Part shown: one piece after another, positions 8,641 to 18,226 of the stretch | How positions within the stretch are numbered: position 1 is the stretch's first letter | How the letters are laid out: each line of letters opens with the position of its first letter | Assembly: GCA_977017575.1 (NCBI GenBank) | Contig: CDRNVI010000063.1 | Coordinates: 615,993 to 679,992 of the forward strand | DNA from: Paramoeba atlantica | Taxonomy: Eukaryota > Discosea | Length of the DNA: 64,000 nt | Reading direction: 5' to 3' | Position numbers and translations under genes: made by a program | Notes under the pieces: generated by a model | What the model was told of the DNA's origin: nothing | Database searches by the model: none | Seen by the model: only the letters and a program-made list of their open reading frames with translations

Positions 8641-10335
8641 GTGGCAAAGTGCTTCGAGGAAGTGCCTTACCTTCGCAGGCACTCCGTTGTTTGTGCACGC
8701 CGCTCTTCACGGCTAGCCAAGGCACACGACGCTCACCTACCTTTGCACGTTAAGAAGTCGATACCTGTTATCCATTTGGATCAGGTTAAGGAGTGGATGA
8801 GTATGTCAGCTGCCACTCGTTTTCGCAAGGTAGTGGATGAATTATTATGGGTACCTAAAGCCCCGTACTCCGAACCTAGTGTGAAAGGTTCATTGCCTGA
8901 GGCGGACGTCCGATTGTTGGAGGACGCAGGCATAATCTCCAAGGTCCCGGCGCAGGAGTTGAGAAAGCGCCCATCGATGCAGTTCATGATTCCCTTCACG
9001 GTTGTGGAGACCGATGATGAGGGCAATCAGCGCAGAAGATTTATTTCATGGACAAGGGACGATAACGATAGATTAAAATCATATGAACCAAAGGTCCCAT
9101 TATATCATCCCTCCAAGTATCTTCATAAGGCGCACGAGCCGATGGCTGTGAAGCGGGACTTCACGTGTGGATTTTACCAGATTGGTATCCCAAAGAGGGC
9201 GCGGCCCAAATTCCGCCTTAGAACGAACAGTGGAGACGTGTTTGAGATGAACGTCCTCCCGATGGGCCATAGGTGTGCACCGGAGGTTATGCACACGGTT
9301 ACCGCCGCGATTGCTGGCGAGGCGTCGATTTGTTCTCAGCGCTACTCGTTTCACCGAGGCGCTATCGACGTTTATGTTGACGGAGTTCGGTTTGCAGGAA
9401 CCCACTCCGAGGCCACCACGTACGCTCAGTTCATTGACGAGCGTTGCGACAAAGCGAACGGTCTTTTCAAAGATCGGGGTCAGCCCCCTGTAGCACAGTA
9501 CGTGTTCAATGGGGTGGCGTTCGACCATAACGCGCATACGGTCTGCCTGGGACCGCGAGTGATCAGGAAACTGCGAGCCGACTCTTTCTTCAACATTTCC
9601 TTTGTTGACCTAGAGGCGGTGGTGGGGCGCCTCATTTATGGCTCCGCAGTTCTCCGGCTCAATATGCCGCGATTTTATTTCGCTTTGAAGGTGGCGCAAC
9701 GGCGTATCAACTTGTTGAACCGTTGCCCGAAGTTATGTGACCGTCCGGTCGCACTCCCTGTCGTCACTCGCTCCATGCTAGCAGAATGGAGAAACGAGTT
9801 GCTGGAGAATGTTCCACGGTCTCCACCTCCCCATCCCGATGTTGTTCCACACAAGCATCGTCTCTACACCGATGCCTCGGTGAAAGGATGGGGAGCGATT
9901 ATGTATTTAGACAGCGGAGAGGTTTTGATTACGGGTGAGGCGTGGCCTGAGTCATCCTCGTATGAGGTGAACCGTGCGGAAGCTGCAGCAGTCCGCTTAG
10001 CCCTCGAGAAGTTTTCCGCGCATTGCCCCCGTGGAACCTGCTTGGATGTTTTTGTTGACAACACCTCCTGTCAGGCTGCACTGAACAGGAGGATCTCCAA
10101 GTCAGAGGGGGTTTCAATGGAATTGCGCGAAGTCCTGCGACTGACAGAGGACAAAGGTATTTGTGTCAAGGCAGCGTACATATCCACGGATGAGAACCCG
10201 GCGGATGCTGTCAGTCGCGGGAAGGAGATTGAGAGAGAGAAGGTTGAGAAATATAAAGGCAACATCGACAAATACAGCGATAATCAGCATCATCATATTG
10301 GTAAGCTAGACAGTCATATTGAAGGAAAACCCTAG
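8641..10335 (+). CDS. VIPER-like RT-RNase H polyprotein (copy 1)
   Basis: 564 aa of reading frame nearly identical to 22771-24476. RT motifs seen: FTCGFYQIGIPK, MGHRCAPEVMH and DVYVDGVRFAG (a YVDG form of the usual YxDD box). RNase H motifs: LYTDASVKGWG, SSYEVNRAEAAA, VFVDNTSCQAAL and STDENPADAVSRG. The family makes cDNA in the nucleus using this enzyme together with the recombinase. The first ATG in frame is not conserved as a recognised start, so the true N-terminus is uncertain. Confidence 0.8.
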   Translation: MAKCFEEVPYLRRHSVVCARRSSRLAKAHDAHLPLHVKKSIPVIHLDQVKEWMSMSAATRFRKVVDELLWVPKAPYSEPSVKGSLPEADVRLLEDAGIISKVPAQELRKRPSMQFMIPFTVVETDDEGNQRRRFISWTRDDNDRLKSYEPKVPLYHPSKYLHKAHEPMAVKRDFTCGFYQIGIPKRARPKFRLRTNSGDVFEMNVLPMGHRCAPEVMHTVTAAIAGEASICSQRYSFHRGAIDVYVDGVRFAGTHSEATTYAQFIDERCDKANGLFKDRGQPPVAQYVFNGVAFDHNAHTVCLGPRVIRKLRADSFFNISFVDLEAVVGRLIYGSAVLRLNMPRFYFALKVAQRRINLLNRCPKLCDRPVALPVVTRSMLAEWRNELLENVPRSPPPHPDVVPHKHRLYTDASVKGWGAIMYLDSGEVLITGEAWPESSSYEVNRAEAAAVRLALEKFSAHCPRGTCLDVFVDNTSCQAALNRRISKSEGVSMELREVLRLTEDKGICVKAAYISTDENPADAVSRGKEIEREKVEKYKGNIDKYSDNQHHHIGKLDSHIEGKP

Positions 10336-10859
10336 GGGACAGGATCACCAAATACAAAAAAAAAAAAAAAAAAGACAAGAAAAAAAGAAAAAAAACAAAG
10401 ACAAAAAAAAAAAAAAAAAAAAAAGCGAGCGGACGGGGTCCTGGGGTTTGGAGGTTGTCCCTATAATTTTGGAAGGTTATGGATGTTAATCGGTTGACAA
10501 ACTTTATCCTCACGCCTTGGTTTTCGAAAACAAGGTTCCCCAATGTGAGATAAAGGTGAGTAAAGTTTTCTTTACTCTGCGATTAGCGCCTTAATGTTTT
10601 TAACCGCGTCATTGTTGACACGGCCGTACACCACGCCTAGTTGCTCCACACTTCTAGGTCCCAAGTTGGTATATGGGCAGAGGTTGAAAGCGTAACCTGT
10701 GTAGCTCGTGTGAGCTTGTAAAGGGCGTGGTAATGGACTGGTCATCTATTGCTATCGTTATCCTTTTGTGAGCTCTGCATGTTTTGATATTTTCTATCTA
10801 TTAATATTTGACTACGTGATTGGGCATTTTGCGTTTATTGTGACGTGTGTGTGGGCAGG
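10336..10859 (+). other. Non-coding 3' region of VIPER-like copy 1
   Basis: An A-rich tract (10356-10424) is followed by about 430 bp of mixed sequence with no ORF or RNA gene I can recognise, leading to the B1 repeat. Copy 2 stops inside the equivalent A-rich tract, so this tract is internal to the family and not a true poly(A) tail. Confidence 0.6.
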
Positions 10860-11495
10860 TTGGCCGAGGGTTCCGGTGGGGGGGAACCCCGTTAACAGAG
10901 TAACATTGATTGTGTTGTTTTATGCAGGCTTGTTTCTTTTCCATCTTTGTGCGTGTGAAATGAATGAATGATACGTTGTGTCATTTTGAATTACGATTGA
11001 GCTATTCATAGTTGTTCATTTATTCATATATGTTATCAGTGTATATGTTTCCAGGGAGCCCCTCGGCGTGGATTTCTAATAGTTCACGTTTTGAAATTTA
11101 GCCGAGGGGCGGCTATATATTTGCCTGCTGGCCCTTCGGGGCACATAATTTTCTCAAATTATGATGTAGTATTCTCTAATTGCATGGAGGGGGGTGTTTA
11201 CTCGTTTGTTATATTCTTGTTAGGTTGTTATTTTGTTACGTTTAAAGTTTTGTGCCCACCCACCGAGCCCCCAGCCATTTGGCCGAGGGTTCCGGTGGGG
11301 GGGAACCCCGTTAACAGAGTGACATTGATTGTGTTGTTTTATGCAGGCTTGTTTCTTTTCCATCTTTGTGCGTGTGAAATGAATGAATGATACGTTGTGT
11401 CATTTTGAATTACGATTGAGCTATTCATAGTTGTTCATTTATTCATATATGTTATCAGTGTATATGTTTCCAGGGAGCCCCTCGGCGTGGATTTC
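10860..11495 (+). repeat. Split direct repeats B1-A2-B2 of the VIPER-like element
   Basis: B1 10860-11076 and B2 11279-11495 are 217-bp direct repeats exactly 419 bp apart, differing at about one position. A2 11077-11254 is 178 bp and matches A1 at 15963-16140 with about one difference. A 24-bp spacer lies between A2 and B2. In Ngaro/VIPER elements these repeats template circle formation and recombinase-mediated integration. Confidence 0.8.
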
Positions 11496-11496
11496 A

Positions 11497-12849
11497 ACCT
11501 TGATATCAAATACACTGCCTTCTTTAGCCCAATTGGCGGACCCTGCGCCGGATGCGCAAACAACAGCCTCCAAGTCCAAACCAGTTGCGCAACCTGAAAT
11601 TCAGCCAGAAGAGTTCTACGACTGCAGCTCACCCGCGTCAGAGGAGAAAGGACAATCACCCAGCCCAGGCCGCATACCCTCGCCCCTGCCGCTTGATGAA
11701 GTGAATGTAGATTCGACGAACAATGCAGACCGACTAACGCAAATTGTGGACGACATGCGCGCAAACGTGAAACCTGAGACTGAGTTCCCATTGACGCCGC
11801 AAGAAGTGGAGTCACATACCAGAAATGCTCGGAAAGGCGACGAATGCGTGGTAGCGTGGTGTTTCGACCAACAAGTATTGTTAAACATCTCTGCTGGCAC
11901 AGTTCAAACGGCGAGATCAAGGGCAGGTGTACGCAGACTGACTGTAAAATACGACGGCCTACAAGGACACTGCAAGGAACGAAGCTTCGCGGGATCGATT
12001 CCTGCTCAGGAAAGTGTGCGCATCTATAAAATTGTATGGATTAACGTTTTGAATAGAGGCGCTCAAGACGAGCAAGTCGCGTCTGCAAAAGATATACCGT
12101 CTGTGAAGCAAACAGTCGAAGATTTGGATTACGAACCTATTCCTACAGTCAGAAACGTAAGCGCTGAATTTATACCGTGCGTGGTGTCGGTTTACCGCGA
12201 TCTTATGAGGGATTATGCAGATTGTGATTATGCTCACCGCTGTCGGATATGGCACAGGGTGCTCTCCGCGATGAAATACTCGCTGGCAGAATTAAGAGAG
12301 CAGTCAGCGCGCAGTCGACGACGTCGCCCAGTGCTTACGCAATCCGAGCTTCAAGAAAGAGAGAAGGACGCGGATGAAGGGCAATTCGCTGATCGCAGAG
12401 CGATAAAAAAAGCCACACGCCTTGTGCTCGAGGGATCGATCTCAAAAGCGGCAAAAGTTCTGGATCAGGTCACGGTAATCAACAAATTATCTGACAAAGA
12501 AACATTTGCCAAACTCCAAAAACTGCACCCTGCGGCTCCTTGCGTTTTCGAATTACCAGCAGACGCGACACAGACAGCGATCATAACAACGGAAGAACTC
12601 CGCGAGGCAGGTCGTCGATTGGCCAAGGGCGCGGCACCCGGTCCATCTGGGACAACGGACGGTATAGTCAGACTGTTGCTCGACGATCAAATCTGTTGCA
12701 CAGCTCTGTGTCACATGTTACTGGATGTTGTAAATGGAGCGATCTCGAAAGACGTGATGGACAGGTTGAAGAGGGCAAGGTTAGTCGCCATACCGAAAGC
12801 AAATGGAAGGGACGTGCGCCCGGTTGCTGTTGGGGAGATTTTTTTCTAA
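11497..12849 (+). pseudogene. Family A protein, N-terminal portion up to RT block 1
   Basis: The frame includes an acidic, Pro/Ser-rich N-terminus and then the predicted beta-barrel (GDECVVAWCF....VRRLTVKYDGL.....IYKIVWIN). After it come the helical pre-RT region (DRRAIKKATRLVLEGSISKAAKVLD) and RT start motifs (KGAAPGPSGTTDGIVRLLLDD, RLKRARLVAIPKANGRDVRPVAVGE). It stops at a run of seven T (about 12840-12846), where the coding sequence continues in another frame; adding one T or removing two would explain it. That may be decay or a homopolymer error in the assembly. Codons before 11497 in the same frame belong to the B2 repeat. Confidence 0.75.
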
Positions 12850-14756
12850 AATTAGCAGAGATCGTCTTGTTGCAAAAATATGAACATTGTCTGCCGCCGA
12901 TTTTTGCTCCGTGGCAATTCGGAGTGGCAACTAAATCAGGATGTGAAACAGTAGTACACCGCCTACATAAACTCTATCAGGAAGGACAATCAATCCTAAC
13001 AATGGACATCAGCAATGCATTCAACACTCCTTGGAGGCAAGACATCGCGAACGCACTCTTCGCGTTCTCTAGTTTGCGACCGTTCTGGAGGCTTTTTCAC
13101 GCTCAATATGCCGAGCCGTCGGAGCTGCTGTATTTTGGATCAGACGGAAAGTTACACGACAAAGTTTTCAGCACAGCAGGAGTTCGACAGGGGTCTCCCC
13201 TTTCTACGCTTCTTTTCTGTACAATGATGCAACCCATCCTCGCAACGCTGGCCTTAGAATTTCCCTCGATCAAAATATTCGCATACATAGACGACATAAA
13301 CTTTGCTTCGGATGATCCTGCACTCCTAACGAAGGCATTTTATAGAGTGTGGGATTTGTTGAATGAAAGAAACATGCAAATGGCAAATCATAAATGTGTG
13401 TGGTTCGGAGGAACGAAGGGCACGGAAATTCCGGAAGTTCTGCGAATGGCGCAAGTCAACGTAGAGAAGGACGCAATCAAGGTTCTCGGCGCTTACGTGG
13501 GAGAAGACGAAAAGGTAGATCCCCTACTACTAGAAAAGCTACAGAAACATAAAACAATTTTCCGTCGGTTAAGTCAGATGGGAGCGAGCAACGTATCTAC
13601 TATCCTGCTCTCTAAATGTGTTAACATTCGTCATCGTTTTCATATTCGCACACACACACCGAACTCCTCTGAAGCGATGGCAAAGGAGTTTGACGGCGAA
13701 GTTGAGAAAGTTCTGAAGACATGGTTCGGACCAATGACGCAAGATCAACTGGACTGGGCAAGGCTTCCCCTTCGTATGGGTGGGCTGGGCCTGCCTTCTA
13801 CTGATGCACTCCTGATGCGCAGTGTGGCTTTTGAGCAGCCAAAATTCCTTTCAGCTCAAGTCACGCCTAGCGAGTCGGACACTGCACCTGTCGCTGAGAT
13901 GACGGCAGTCGAAGTCAAGATGCACAAAGAAGTGAAGGAGCGCCTTCGGAAGAACAAGAAATTTGCAAGAATCATGGACGCTACAACGAAGAAGGGTAGT
14001 TATACATGGATACAAGCAAACGAGCGACTCGTGCCGTCGCGGAAATTCACCTTAGCAGTAATGCCCCGCCTGGGAATGGGCCATCCACGTCTTCCCGAAT
14101 CTCTCACCTGCCCCGGATGCAGAGTTCTTCTAAACAGTGCCACTGCCCTTACACATATTCCGGGTTGCGTCCGATGTGCGGGAATGAATACAACGGTAAA
14201 GCACAACGCACTAGTACGCTATATTCATAATATGTGTCTGCGTGCGGGTATTCCTTGTGAGTTAGAGCCACGGCAATTCTCCACATATGTGTGCACATCA
14301 TGCTCCGAGGTGATCCGAGAAGAACGTCGGCGAGAGCACATTGCGACATGCAAAGGCAGCACGCTACACCGTTCAGGGCCCGATTTGGTTATTTATTGGG
14401 CGACAGGTGAAATCTTCTATGATCTCACCGTCGTACACGATCTGGCACCATCTCTTGCGGGAACAACACCGGCGAAGGCAATCAAAGATGCGATCGCGCG
14501 GAAAAACACCAAATACGTCTCATCGAATATGTTCGCCGAGGAGCGATTCGCCTGTTTACCGGTGCTGTCAAGTGGCTCGTTGCACGCCCGAACTCGGGAG
14601 CTGCTACGGCTTCTGGCGGAAAAGATTTCTATTGAGCCCAGCAAGGTGGAAAACGATTTCATACTTCTCTTGCAGGAGATGAATGGAAACATTCTCCTAG
14701 GCCAGCTCAGAAAGTACCTGAGCCAAAGCCATGGGGACGATATTTGCGCTTTTTGA
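12843..14756 (+). pseudogene. Family A protein, RT core to C-terminal nuclease
   Basis: From the homopolymer break on, the frame is open for about 635 codons. RT: MDISNAFNTPW (catalytic Asp), AGVRQGSPLST, FAYIDDINFAS (YIDD box), LGAYVGE. After the thumb comes the knuckle CPGC...HIPGC, a C-x2-C...H-x3-C finger, and the nuclease RSGPDLVIYW...FYDLTVVHD. The tail LLLQEMNGNILLGQLRKYL is the family signature. In R2-type elements this enzyme nicks the target and primes cDNA on it. Confidence 0.8.
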
Positions 14757-14872
14757 TGGAATATGCAGTGAGAATCCGTGGTAGGAAGTCTCATAGTTTA
14801 CGAAAAGAATTGTTTGAAGAGGATTCGCAGTTTATATCATACAATTATTAAGACAACGTTTAAAAAAAAAAA

Positions 14873-15240
14873 TAATTCTGTAAAAAAAAAAATTTTGACA
14901 GGATGTGTTATCACTACATAATGTATATTGATAATTTGTTTTAACGGGGAATTTGAACATTACAGAGATGGAGTTTAAATTACTGTTGCAAGAACAAAAT
15001 GGGCTCGAAGTGTATGCGCAGCTTCGTAGTCACCTGGCCGACAGGAAGGTGCAAGAATTAAGTGTTTAGTGTGATAATCATAATCTATTAATGTCCTTTA
15101 TTAAGACCTTCACCTTTATTAAGACCTTTAGGTAATACAATAGAAGTCTACGCATGGAAATTTAACCGAGGGGCTAATATCGGGTCAAATGACCCGGAAG
15201 GGGGTTATAATTTTCAAAAAAAAAAAAAAAAAAAAAAAAA
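14873..15240 (+). mobile_element. Short 3' stubs, one with a family A C-terminus and an 18-bp dimer
   Basis: A 9-bp piece ends in poly(A) at 14882-14892. Then a stub encodes only the last about 33 residues of a family A protein (MEFKLLLQEQNGLEVYAQLRSHL..., stop near 15069). In its 3' UTR two direct 18-bp units (CCTTTATTAAGACCTTCA and a near-copy, 15095-15130) resemble the minisatellite monomer. It ends in poly(A) 15216-15240. Sequence 15157-15200 is faintly like the start of the VIPER A repeat. Confidence 0.6.
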
Positions 15241-15962
15241 TACACCATCTTCCAGACCATGGGAGGGCACCCCCCTCAAATACACTCCTTTTTGTCGGCA
15301 TCCCCCTTCCCCGTCTCGTCCCATCACCCCCCTGCGCCGCATCCCCCCACCTCACCCTCCCTCCGCAGTGCGCTTGCCCCCCTGTTGTGTTTCTCTCTCG
15401 TGTCCCCCACCCCCGTGTCAGCAGCCAAAAGTATACAATACTTGCTCACGGGGTGGGGGCAGAGTTCCTGGCAGATGGGCCCGTGCTTCGCCTCCTCTCG
15501 CCCCTGCGTCAGTCCCCCCGTGTCTCTCTCCGCGCTCTTCTCCCTCGGCGTGACGACGTCTTTGTGTTTCGTGGCCTCCACGTCTCCCACCCTCGTACGG
15601 CAACCAAAAGTATTTATTACTGCTAACGGGGTGGGAGCGGAGGTGCAGGACCATACGGGCCTGGGTGCATGCGGATCGGTGAGTGGGGTAGGGAGTGAGG
15701 GAAGGGAAGTACGAGAGGGCTAAGAGGAGTAGGTGTGGAAAGTATGGGGAGTAAGGGAAAGTGAAGGGCCGTAAGTGTGGAAATTGTGGAAAAGTTGGAC
15801 TCCATACATAAAAAGTTAGACTCAATACTATTCCCCCCAATTATTTGAAGGAAACCCCCAATTATTTGCAAAAAAAAAAAAAAAAAATCAGAAATCCACG
15901 CCGAGGGGGCTCCATGAAACATATAAGTAACAAACAAATATAAGCAAATACCTATGACTAAT
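15241..15962. other. Non-coding block with two CT-rich imperfect direct repeats
   Basis: No credible protein is seen. Two roughly 180-bp imperfect repeats each contain ccaaaagtat....cacggggtggg-like sequence (about 15425-15470 and 15605-15650). The 15313-15360 part matches the reverse complement of 3921-3966. An A run lies at 15870-15887, and 15888-15920 is an inverted copy of the B-repeat end (ccacgccgaggg) of the VIPER-like element, a likely remnant of an oppositely oriented copy. Confidence 0.45.
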
Positions 15963-16140
15963 TAATAGTTCACGTTTCGAAATTTAGCCGAGGGGCGGCT
16001 ATATATTTGCCTGCTGGCCCTTCGGGGCACATAATTTTCTCAAATTATGATGTAGTATTCTCTAATTGCATGGAGGGGGGTGTTTACTCGTTTGTTATAT
16101 TCTTGTTAGGTTGTTATTTTGTTACGTTTAAAGTTTTGTG
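15963..16140 (+). repeat. VIPER-like left terminal repeat A1
   Basis: 178 bp, one difference from A2 (11077-11254). It ends immediately before the ATG at 16142, so it doubles as the 5' leader of the gag-like frame. Confidence 0.8.
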
Positions 16141-16141
16141 T

Positions 16142-16680
16142 ATGAGATCCCAACGTTTACGGGCTCCGTCGGAGCCACGCCAGGAGCGCGATAGATCACC
16201 GAAGCGGAATAGGGCGCCGACACCCATTCAGACCTCCTCCGTCCAAGACCATTCTAAGCGTCAGTCCCTTTCGTGCCCTCCCGTGCGCCCCCCTCTCCCC
16301 CCTCTCCCCACGCAGCCGGCTCCGCAGGTATCCGCGCGACCTCCTCCGATTCCCCCTACTCCTGTCCCAGCGCGCCGAAAGGTACGCCCTTCAGGAAGAG
16401 CACTCAGCCCCGCCCGCGAACCGCCTAGCCCTCTCCCTTCCAACCTTCCCAGTTTGCCTGCGAGCTCCCTCCCTAGCCCGTACCCTTTTCCGCTGGAGGC
16501 TCCCGAGCCCCATATGCGACGAAGAGGAACCCTTAACCCCGACCAGGTTGCGGCTTCTCGCTCGCCGCGCCGTTACGAGGCCCTTGACATTGACCACGTC
16601 GAGTTGCCGCAGCGTTCACGCTGTGATGCGCGTGGGATCATGACACAATCCAGCAAAGAAGAGTTCATCACGAAAGTGAT
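16142..16680 (+). CDS. VIPER-like gag-like protein, left part (fossil)
   Basis: The frame starts with MRSQRLRAPSEP, is basic and then very rich in Pro, Ser and Arg (PPLPPLPTQPAPQ...), and ends where the family A element begins. No enzymatic motif. Position directly after A1 marks it as the first ORF of the element. Its function in this family is thought to be nucleic-acid binding and particle formation; that is known of gag proteins generally and not shown here. Confidence 0.6.
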
Positions 16681-16724
16681 TTCTGTACCTTGTTGATTTT
16701 TACTACTTTGCTTTTCTTTCTTTT

Positions 16725-18226
16725 ATGTCAGAACCTCCCCCGAGGGCGGCGCAAGGCACGCCGTCGCATCCGCAGCAGAACACTGCAGCAGTGAGGTCCA
16801 CTGACGTAAAGGAGCACAACTTGAACTTTACGGAACAAGCGAATAGACACGAGATTGGATCATGGGACCAGTTTGAGGCAAACAAGAAACTCATCCAAGA
16901 CGCTAGCACGTACGACGACCTCATGTACACAACCCCCATTCCGCAGCATATTCCCCTCAACTGGCAAAAGAAGATGGAACACAAAGCGCAAAGCATCGAG
17001 AAAAACCCAACGTCAGACCACGGCCGCCACAACACGAAAGACGAGGAAACCGCTTTTGCCAGTGTTCGGAGAAATGAAATTCTACGAAGAAGTCAAACTG
17101 GAGAGTCATCCTTGAAAATTAAGATCAGAAAAGAGACACGACTGAAGAAAACTCCGAAAAAGATAAAAGTGATACTCCGTAGCTCTGATCTAACGAAGGC
17201 GAACCTCGGACAAGCGGACATGTCACATGACGAAGGATCGGAGAGCTCATCTGCATCAGGATCAGACATCTCGGAGGACGATCGGGTGGCCGAGGTCGCC
17301 GAAGAAACAATGAAAGCTCCGGACCAAATACTAAAGATAATCAACGACTGGGGAAAAGGAACTACTTGCGAGCTACATTGGAAATTCCGCCACAGCAGTG
17401 AGATTTATCAGTCGATTGGAGAAGTTGTTACGCGACATTCTAGAAAAGGTGCAATCAGGGTAAAGATTTCCTACACACCGCAGCATCAGCCAGGTCCATC
17501 AGGATTTCTATATCTACCTGCATCTCACAAGATTAACATCTTCCGATTACGGGTGGTAAAGCTCAACCGTATTGTGACACAAACGCCATTTTTGGATATC
17601 GAAGAAACACAAGATTGTGACACGGGATGCGACTTGGAGCTTCTTCCCCCACTCGCCCACATCGACCCCACGTTTGCCGCTCACGTCATAGCAATCTTTA
17701 GATCAATCCTGCGAGGATATCCCACGCTCAAGCTTATAACAGAGAAAACATCCGTCTGGCACAAGTTTCTAAACGCACCCCGCGACTCACTCACCACTGT
17801 GCGACAAGCGATCCAGCGGAAGTATCATGTGCCAAACAAATTGCGCAACGAGGAGCCGGCGTTCTCCTCACCTGACGAGAAACTTGAACGTGAAGTCGAC
17901 CGCCGATCAATCCGCAGTGCGCTTCGAACGGCTAGGGCTGGTAACCTAAGCAAAGCTACGCGTATCCTCGACAACGTATATTTTGACTCGAACCTTAGCG
18001 TTGAGGAGAAAGTAGCGGAGCTCAAGAGTCTACATCCCGATGGAGAGCGCCCACAAGCTCAGACGGACGCAGACCCCCGAACAGGAATCATCGAAAAACA
18101 CGAACTTCGGGCCGCGATAGAGAAACTGGCTCCGGGAGCTTCCCCGGGCCCTACGGGATTGAGTGAAGCCATGTTGCGCCTACTTGCGGATGACGAGGAA
18201 TCCAGCACCGCGCTCTGCCATATGTA
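16725..18226 (+). pseudogene. Family A protein, N-terminal portion (GSWDQF module, barrel, RT start)
   Basis: 500 codons. Residues 45-74 carry the GSWDQFEANKKL...STYDDLMYTTPIPQ module. Residues 130-150 are basic (KIKIRKETRLKKTPKK), 166-190 acidic/Ser-rich. Residues 208-280 form the predicted barrel (GKGTTCELHWKF...GEVVTRHSRKGAIRVKISY...FLYLPASHKINIF). From about 375 comes the pre-RT helix region (DRRSIRSALRTARAGNLSKATRILD) and RT block 0/1 (PGASPGPTGLSEAMLRLLADDEE). It stops right after LCHM; compared with 44610-48098 about 10 nt are missing there, which shifts the frame. Confidence 0.8.

Larger units (their letters stand above)
8511..11495 (+). mobile_element. VIPER/DIRS-like tyrosine-recombinase retroelement, partial copy 1 (fossil)
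   Basis: This copy begins in the last part of the recombinase frame, contains the whole RT-RNase H frame, an A-rich tract (10356-10424), about 430 bp of non-coding 3' sequence and the right-hand terminal structure B1 (10860-11076), A2 (11077-11254), B2 (11279-11495). B1 and B2 are almost identical. A2 is almost identical to the left end of copy 2 (15963-16140). A-...-B-A-B is the split direct repeat layout of the Ngaro/VIPER branch. The copy is partial at its left end, so it looks broken. Near identity to copy 2 implies a young insertion. Confidence 0.8.
11496..14872 (+). mobile_element. Family A R2-like element, nearly complete, 5'-truncated
   Basis: It begins inside the N-terminal coding region right after B2, so the spliced leader and GSWDQF module are absent. 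It keeps the barrel motif, RT, CCHC knuckle and nuclease, then about 90 bp of 3' UTR. Just before the poly(A) (14862-14872) sits a single 18-bp minisatellite unit, ATTATTAAGACAACGTTT (14845-14862). One frame break interrupts the ORF. Confidence 0.8.

Noticed and set aside
9100-9537. Minus-strand frame with a twin at 23241-23678
   Set aside because: Antisense shadow of the RT-RNase H frame present in both VIPER-like copies.
10356-10424. Poly(A) tail ending the VIPER-like copy 1
   Set aside because: The element continues past it to its split terminal repeats, so it is an internal A-rich tract.
10560-10860. 5S rRNA or tRNA gene
   Set aside because: Scanned because of a cacggccgtacacc-like string; no internal promoter boxes or foldable cloverleaf could be supported.
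10768-11390. Small frames in the B repeats (10768-10971 and 11091-11390)
   Set aside because: They share the same end sequence because the B repeat is duplicated; non-coding terminal repeats explain them better.
15189-15840. Several overlapping Pro/Ser-rich frames on both strands
   Set aside because: CT-rich low-complexity DNA with internal repeats; frames overlap in all directions without domain or start context.
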